NCBI GenBank assembly: GCA_029547185.1
Contig: JAKPPU010000056.1
Span: forward strand, 62,001-126,000
Length of the DNA: 64,000 nucleotides
Direction of reading: 5' to 3'
Origin: Deltaproteobacteria bacterium
GTDB lineage: Bacteria > Desulfobacterota > Desulfomonilia > UBA1062
Both the position numbers and the translations under genes were made by a program. Of the stretch, positions 59,822 through 64,000 are shown one piece after another (position 1 is the stretch's first letter; each line of letters opens with the position of its first letter). Under the pieces are notes generated by a model. The model searched no databases. It saw only the letters and a list, made by a program, of their open reading frames with translations, and was not told the origin of the DNA.

Positions 59822-60544
59822 TTACGATAACGAAAAATCTTTTCCTACGTATATCTGCTTTACCCGGTCGTTCTCCACCACTTTTTCAGGTGTCCCTTCT
59901 TCGATAACAAGCCCCTGATGGATTATGTACGCCCTGTCGCATATTTTCAGGGTTTCTTTCACGTTATGATCAGTAATAATGACACCGATTCTCTTATTTT
60001 TCAAGTTTATGATCATGTCCTGAATGTCTTTCACCGTGATGGGATCGATGCCTGCAAAAGGCTCGTCGAGGAGAAGATACAGGGGATCGAGCGCCATTGC
60101 CCGGGCGATCTCGACCCTGCGCCTCTCGCCGCCGGAAAGCGAGACCGCCTTGTGCTTCCGGACGTGCTCGAGCCCGAACATCGAGATGATCTCATCCCGC
60201 TTCTGCCTCAGGTCATTCCCTTTGAGCCCCTTTGCCTCCAGGGGGACGGCGATGTTGTCCTGGACGTTCAATCCCCGGAACACCGACGGCTCCTGCGGGA
60301 GATAGCCGATTCCCTTCTTTGCCCTGCCGGAGAGGTCCAGCGACGTGATATCGCACTCTCCGAGCATGACCGTGCCTTTATCGGGCCGGATGAGGCCCAC
60401 GATCATGTAGAAGGTCGTGGTTTTGCCGGCACCGTTGGGGCCGAGCAATCCGATGATCTCTCCCCGGGTGCACTCGAGATCGAGCCCCTTGATGATGTGG
60501 CTCTTGCCGAAGCTCTTTTCCAGTCTCGAAGCCACGAGCTTCAT
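59822..60544 (-). CDS. lptB: LPS export ABC transporter ATP-binding protein
   Basis: About 240 residues. ATPase of the LptBFG-C complex that drives LPS from the inner membrane to the Lpt bridge. Walker A GPNGAGKTT, signature LSGGERRRVEIARAMA, Walker B LLLDEPFAGIDP and the H-loop ITDHNV are all present. I place the start at ATG 60544, overlapping the lptA stop (ATGA); ATG 60553 is three codons longer. lptF and lptG are elsewhere. Confidence 0.95.
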   Translation of the reverse strand: MKLVASRLEKSFGKSHIIKGLDLECTRGEIIGLLGPNGAGKTTTFYMIVGLIRPDKGTVMLGECDITSLDLSGRAKKGIGYLPQEPSVFRGLNVQDNIAVPLEAKGLKGNDLRQKRDEIISMFGLEHVRKHKAVSLSGGERRRVEIARAMALDPLYLLLDEPFAGIDPITVKDIQDMIINLKNKRIGVIITDHNVKETLKICDRAYIIHQGLVIEEGTPEKVVENDRVKQIYVGKDFSLS

Positions 60545-61062
60545 TTCTTCCATTCCAGCACCCCGGATTCTTTACTCCCGCTGTTCACCCTGAGCTTTAC
60601 CCTTCCGCTTCGTCCGCCTTCAACCACATGAATATCCTTCACCATGTCGATCGTCACCTTCTGACCGGAAACCCTGTCCTGGCCTCGGGTAATGATCACA
60701 TTCCCGATGAGCTCCATGTATTTCTTCTCCGGGGTATAGACCGCCTTCTCGCAGGTTGACTCACTGTCCTGCCACTTGATGTACACGTTTTTCTCTACGA
60801 CCATCTTTTCGATCTTGCCGGTATCCTCGCCCGAGTAGAGGGTGAGGACGGCACCCTTGATCAGGACATCGCCCTGGGTCGCCTTCACGTTTCCACTGAA
60901 TACCGTCGTTCCCCTTGCCTTGTTCACGTCCATCCTGTCAGCCTCGACATCGATTGTATCGGTTTTTGCCGGCGGCTGCTTTACCTGCTCGGCCGAAGCC
61001 TGAGAGGCGAGGAGCAGGCTAACTGCGAAGATCGTTAAAAACGCTTTGATCCACTTTTGCAT
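60541..61062 (-). CDS. lptA: LPS transport periplasmic protein LptA
   Basis: About 173 residues. Signal peptide (about 1-23, SQASA-E) then the OstA-like jellyroll (IDVEADRMDVNKARGTTVFSGNVKATQGDVLIKGAVLTLY...) that forms the periplasmic LPS bridge. The start is ATG 61062 (or 61068), inside the 3' end of lptC, an overlap of about 44 bp. C-terminus overlaps lptB. Confidence 0.9.
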   Translation of the reverse strand: MQKWIKAFLTIFAVSLLLASQASAEQVKQPPAKTDTIDVEADRMDVNKARGTTVFSGNVKATQGDVLIKGAVLTLYSGEDTGKIEKMVVEKNVYIKWQDSESTCEKAVYTPEKKYMELIGNVIITRGQDRVSGQKVTIDMVKDIHVVEGGRSGRVKLRVNSGSKESGVLEWKK

Positions 61063-61570
61063 GGACATCACCCGATATGATGATACGATTGAAATCGTCG
61101 AAGAATTCCGCTCTGTCTCCCCGGAGGCTGCCTTTCCTGCCCTGCACCGCAACAGGCTTGTCCGTCACGGCGTACTTCCTGGAGCGGTCCCAGACGAGAT
61201 CCGTGAGAACGACCCTCCATCCGTCGGTGGTATCGATGGTCATCGGTCCGACGACCTTGAGAAGAGAGGTTTCACTGTTGTATTTCGCCTTGCCGCCCTC
61301 TATCTTCATCCCGTCGGATCTGTCCATCCGGAAATTCAGCATGGTGAACAGCTCATTCGTTTCCTGCAGAAGGAGCTTCGCACGGACGACAAAGACCCAG
61401 TCCGAGTCCTGCCTTTTCTCGTACATCACGATATTTTTCGCTTCCCGCACCGGAGAGGCTTTTCCCTGGATCTGCTTCACACTGGTCGGGTCTTCTTCAT
61501 TCCTCATGAAGAAGACGCCTGCAAGGATGAACAGGACCAGAAAGAGTGAAAAGAAAACCTTAGCCCACAT
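61019..61570 (-). CDS. lptC: LPS export protein LptC
   Basis: About 183 residues. One N-terminal TM anchor (about 5-22, FFSLFLVLFILAGVFFM) and a periplasmic OstA-like domain (SDGMKIEGGKAKYNSETSLLKVVGPMTI) that receives LPS from LptBFG. The start is ATG 61570, within the last codons of kdsC (11-bp overlap); the frame continues upstream inside kdsC without homology. Confidence 0.88.
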   Translation of the reverse strand: MWAKVFFSLFLVLFILAGVFFMRNEEDPTSVKQIQGKASPVREAKNIVMYEKRQDSDWVFVVRAKLLLQETNELFTMLNFRMDRSDGMKIEGGKAKYNSETSLLKVVGPMTIDTTDGWRVVLTDLVWDRSRKYAVTDKPVAVQGRKGSLRGDRAEFFDDFNRIIISGDVHAKVDQSVFNDLRS

Positions 61571-62069
61571 AGCGTTCCATGACCGAATCGAACAGCCCGA
61601 GGTGCTTGAGGATGATCTCCGCTGCCTCGCGGACAGCCCCATGGCCTCCGGCAAGGCTCGTGATTACGTCGGAGCGCTCCTTGACCATCTCCACGGCGTC
61701 ACCTGGGGCGATGCTCATGGCGCACAACGCCATCGCGGGCAGGTCTACGACATCATCACCCATATACGCCATCTCGGAAGGCTCGACGCCTACCTTCTGC
61801 GAGAAGTCGAGCAGGGCGGCCCTCTTGTCTTTTGCCCCCTGGATCACGTGCTCGATGAGCAGGTCCTTTGCCCTGTGCTCGAGGGCCTTCGAAAATCTGC
61901 CCGTGATAACGGCAACGCCGATCCCTGCCCGCATGAGGAGCTTTATCCCGTGGCCGTCCTTGATGTTGAACGACTTGATCTCCCGGCCGTCCTCGGTATA
62001 GGTGATCTTCGAGTCTGTCAGCACGCCGTCGCAGTCCAGGACGAGGAATCTGATCCTTTGCGCGCTCAT
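61560..62069 (-). CDS. kdsC: 3-deoxy-D-manno-octulosonate 8-phosphate phosphatase
   Basis: 169 residues, the usual cap-less C0-type HAD. It removes phosphate from Kdo-8-phosphate. FLVLDCDGVLTDSKI (Asp12, Asp14), VITGR, and MGDDVVDLPAM are the HAD motifs I, II and IV. It overlaps kdsA by 4 bp and lptC by 11 bp. Confidence 0.95.
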   Translation of the reverse strand: MSAQRIRFLVLDCDGVLTDSKITYTEDGREIKSFNIKDGHGIKLLMRAGIGVAVITGRFSKALEHRAKDLLIEHVIQGAKDKRAALLDFSQKVGVEPSEMAYMGDDVVDLPAMALCAMSIAPGDAVEMVKERSDVITSLAGGHGAVREAAEIILKHLGLFDSVMERYVG

Positions 62070-62878
62070 CGGACGACCCTCTGGATTTCGGACAGCTGCC
62101 GCAGGAGAGGCTCAAGTTCGGAAAGATGCAGCGAGTTCGGCCCGTCGCTCAGGGCATGGTCAGGGTCGTCGTGCACCTCCATGAAGAGCGCATCCACCCC
62201 GAAGGCGACGCCTGCCCGGGCCAGAGAAGGGATGAATTCCCTCATACCGCCTGAGGAGGCCCCCTTTCCTCCAGGCAGCTGGAGGCTGTGCGTCACATCG
62301 AGGATGACCGGCTTTCCGAGGGACCTCATGAGCCCGAGATTCCTCAGGTCGCAGACGAGGTTGTTGTACCCGAAGAAGGTCCCCCGCTCGGTGAGGAGGA
62401 TCTTTCCGTTTCCGGTGCTTTCAACCTTCTTGATCGCGTGGTCCATATCCCAGGGCGCCATGAACTGGCCCTTTTTGATGTTGACAGGCAGACCGGTCTT
62501 TCCTGCGCTGACGAGGATATCGGTCTGACGGCAGAGGAAAGCGGGGATCTGAATGAGGTCGACCGCCTCTGCTGCGGCCTTGGCCTGGGAGGGCTCATGG
62601 ATATCCGTCACGACGGGCACGCCTAACTCCCGCTTGATCTCGGAGAGGATCTCGAGCCCCTTATCGATGCCGGGGCCCCGATAGGAATCTATCGATGATC
62701 GATTCGCCTTGTCGAAGGATGCCTTGAAGATCAGAGGTATCCCTATCCGGGAGGTAACTGCAAGGATCGACTCTGCCATGAACCTCGCATGGTCCCTCGA
62801 CTCTATCACGCAAGGGCCTGCGATGAGGACGAGAGACCCTGCTCCTATGGATGCCGTTCCCACGCTAACCGGTTGCAT
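62066..62878 (-). CDS. kdsA: 3-deoxy-8-phosphooctulonate synthase
   Basis: 270 residues. It condenses arabinose 5-phosphate with phosphoenolpyruvate to Kdo-8-phosphate. LIAGPCVIESRDHA, FKASFDKANRSS, IQIPAFLCRQTDIL, and FDVTHSLQ-type VILDVTHSLQLPG are the active-site blocks. GGAG lies before ATG 62878; the frame is open further upstream without family similarity. First gene of kdsA-kdsC-lptC-lptA-lptB-rpoN-hpf-ptsN. Its substrate producer kdsD is at 3940-4926. Whether it is the metal-dependent type was not decided. Confidence 0.95.
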   Translation of the reverse strand: MQPVSVGTASIGAGSLVLIAGPCVIESRDHARFMAESILAVTSRIGIPLIFKASFDKANRSSIDSYRGPGIDKGLEILSEIKRELGVPVVTDIHEPSQAKAAAEAVDLIQIPAFLCRQTDILVSAGKTGLPVNIKKGQFMAPWDMDHAIKKVESTGNGKILLTERGTFFGYNNLVCDLRNLGLMRSLGKPVILDVTHSLQLPGGKGASSGGMREFIPSLARAGVAFGVDALFMEVHDDPDHALSDGPNSLHLSELEPLLRQLSEIQRVVR

Positions 62879-63021
62879 CGGACTCCAATTTTCGATCGCA
62901 ATACGACCTGCTTTTTCCGGCTGTCCCGGGCTTCCTCCCTGAAGACGGAGCGGGGGCGCTGCCATATGGTAAAGGCCTGCAACAGCAGCTTGTGACGCTC
63001 CCGCACTTTTCCATGCTATGA

Positions 63022-63051
63022 AATGTATCCCATGGGGGTGAGGAGTGTCAA
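63022..63051 (-). promoter_or_regulatory. sigma-70 promoter of the kdsA-ptsN operon
   Basis: On the minus strand, perfect -35 TTGACA (63051-63046), 18-bp spacer, TACATT (63027-63022). About 135 nt of leader precede ATG 62878. It is back-to-back with the sigma-54-type site of thiM. Confidence 0.55.
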
Positions 63052-63066
63052 GACGGTATCGGACAT

Positions 63067-63083
63067 TTGGCAAGAGGTTTGCT
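63067..63083 (+). promoter_or_regulatory. sigma-54 (-24/-12) promoter upstream of thiM
   Basis: TTGGCAAGAGGTTTGCT has GG at 63069-63070 and GC at 63081-63082 with exactly 10 bases between, matching TTGGCA-N6-TTGC(A/T) fully. The start site near 63094 gives a leader of about 97 nt to ATG 63191. No thi-box (TPP riboswitch) motif is visible in that leader. Confidence 0.6.
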
Positions 63084-63190
63084 AGGCATAAAGCAACAGC
63101 GCTTCTTTTTGTCCTTGACAAGCCGCCAAAAGGAAATTCATTACTTCAAATGCAAAAACCCTTGGGTAGTGCATGAAGGAGGATACGGGG

Positions 63191-63994
63191 ATGAAAAGCA
63201 GTGAAGCGAGCGTCTGGGAATCCATCGAGAGCATCAGAAAAACCTCGCCTGTGGTCCATAACATAACCAACTACGTGGTCATGAACAGCACAGCCAATGC
63301 CCTCCTCGCCATCGGGGCCTCACCGGTCATGGCGCATGCGGCGGAGGAGGTTGCAGACATGGTGAACATCGCTTCTGCCCTGGTGATCAACATCGGCACC
63401 CTGAGCAGGGACTGGGTGAACTCCATGTTCAAGGCTGCGGACCAGGCGGCAAAGCGGGGCATCCCCGTCATCCTCGATCCCGTGGGCGCGGGCGCCACCG
63501 GCTACAGAACAGAGACGGCCCGGGAATTTCTCAAGGCCGTACGTCCCGCCATTGTCAGGGGAAATGCCTCGGAAATCATGGCCCTCGTTGAAGACAAGGC
63601 GAAAACGAAGGGTGTCGACAGCACCGACGTCTCGCACAATGCCGTTGCTGCGGCCAAGGGCATCAACGAGGCCTATGGGTCGGTCGTCTGCGTAAGCGGC
63701 GAAACGGATTACATCGTCGGCAGGGACCGGATCTTGAAGGTCGGAAACGGCCACCCCATGATGACCAGGGTAACCGGAATGGGCTGCGCAGCCACGGCGC
63801 TGTGCGGCGCCTTCGCTGCCGTGGGCCCGGATTTCGTAAAGACTTCGGCCCATGCCATGGCGGTCATGGGCATTGCCGGTGAGATGGCTGCGGAAAGGGC
63901 GGCAGGCCCCGGGTCCCTGCAGGTCCTGTTCCTCGACGCCCTCTATGGTTTAACCTCGAAGGACATTGCAGCGCGCCTGAAGATGGAGCCATAG
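63191..63994 (+). CDS. thiM: hydroxyethylthiazole kinase
   Basis: 267 residues. It phosphorylates 4-methyl-5-(2-hydroxyethyl)thiazole for thiamine salvage. PVVHNITNYVVMNSTANALLAIGASPVM, VINIGTLS, ILDPVGAGATGYR, VRGNASEI and the catalytic-Cys region VTGMGCAATALCGAF are all present. AAGGAGG eight bases before ATG 63191 fixes the start; an ATG at 63173 would add six residues. No thiD or thiE is in the window, though they may lie to the right. It is divergent from kdsA, and its only clear promoter is the sigma-54-type site at 63067-63083. Confidence 0.95.
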   Translation: MKSSEASVWESIESIRKTSPVVHNITNYVVMNSTANALLAIGASPVMAHAAEEVADMVNIASALVINIGTLSRDWVNSMFKAADQAAKRGIPVILDPVGAGATGYRTETAREFLKAVRPAIVRGNASEIMALVEDKAKTKGVDSTDVSHNAVAAAKGINEAYGSVVCVSGETDYIVGRDRILKVGNGHPMMTRVTGMGCAATALCGAFAAVGPDFVKTSAHAMAVMGIAGEMAAERAAGPGSLQVLFLDALYGLTSKDIAARLKMEP

Positions 63995-64000
63995 CGTGAA

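Noticed and set aside
63084-63190. possible TPP riboswitch upstream of thiM
   Set aside because: Neither the CTGAGA nor the ACCTGA/GATCTGG-type conserved segments are visible.
1-64000. CRISPR arrays, IS elements, prophage genes, tRNA or rRNA genes
   Set aside because: None seen on reading both strands; the only integrase-like gene (20956) is XerC in its usual place beside hslVU.

Overview
The window reads as one contiguous chromosomal segment of a Gram-negative (diderm), GC-rich bacterium, most like the Desulfobacterota (the former Deltaproteobacteria). The evidence is an LPS/Kdo module (kdsD, kdsA, kdsC, lptC, lptA, lptB) fused to rpoN-hpf-ptsN, xerC-hslV-hslU as a unit, ricT overlapping metG, ADP-forming acyl-CoA chemistry, a biosynthetic-type thiolase and COG3014-YcfL-LpoB lipoproteins. 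Species cannot be named from sequence alone. No rRNA, tRNA, CRISPR array, phage or insertion sequence was recognised. Nearly everything is housekeeping, tightly packed, with many ATGA or GTGA stop/start overlaps.

Layout. 1-3.8 kb: start of a CoA-disulfide-reductase-like flavoenzyme, a six-TM chemoreceptor, and a metallophosphoesterase/nucleotidyltransferase pair. 3.9-7.9 kb: operon response regulator-glgC-rimO-kdsD (minus strand) from a consensus promoter that looks leaderless. 7.9-9 kb: exbB-exbD. 9-17.8 kb: ricT-metG, then a short protein-HDOD-degenerate GGDEF-purB-pyrE run, then tsaD-rsmA. 18-21 kb: a secreted subtilisin behind a sigma-54-type promoter, and a thiolase. 21-28.5 kb: xerC-hslV-hslU, a YhaM-like exoribonuclease, an AMMECR1 protein, a methyltransferase, HtrA and Dtd. 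28.4-30.1 kb: arsR-trxB-trxA. 30.2-34 kb: outer-membrane barrel, three lipoproteins (COG3014, YcfL-like, LpoB-like) and an ICMT-type membrane methyltransferase. 34.2-37.5 kb: a large zinc ribbon/cyclase/ATPase/TPR regulator. 37.5-39.6 kb: queE-queC-queF. 39.8-43.9 kb: ADP-forming acyl-CoA synthetase beta subunit, Dus, ApgM, Ddl. 44-50.6 kb: glpA-glpB-glpC-transketolase-glycine-zipper operon. 50.8-53.1 kb: an MPGP-type phosphatase and an exported DUF6160-like protein with an internal duplication. 53.1-54 kb: an AT-rich gene-free stretch. 54-57.2 kb: acyl-CoA synthetase, cyclase-FHA, TatA. 57.4-62.9 kb: kdsA-kdsC-lptC-lptA-lptB-rpoN-hpf-ptsN. 63.1-64 kb: thiM.

The most interesting non-coding observation is a 16-bp element, GTTACAG-N3-GGTTAC, found upstream of two unrelated exported-protein genes (the subtilisin and the duplicated DUF6160-like protein) in the same orientation relative to the gene. 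Two exact TTGGCA-N6-TTGC sigma-54 sites lie upstream of the subtilisin and of thiM, and rpoN itself is in the window. Other points worth attention are a queE with a CX4CX2C cluster motif, a duplicated hpf/ptsN junction left downstream of ptsN, the phosphoesterase/nucleotidyltransferase pair, the six-TM chemoreceptor, and the glpABC-transketolase operon. I found no convincing wholly new multi-gene defence or mobile system.
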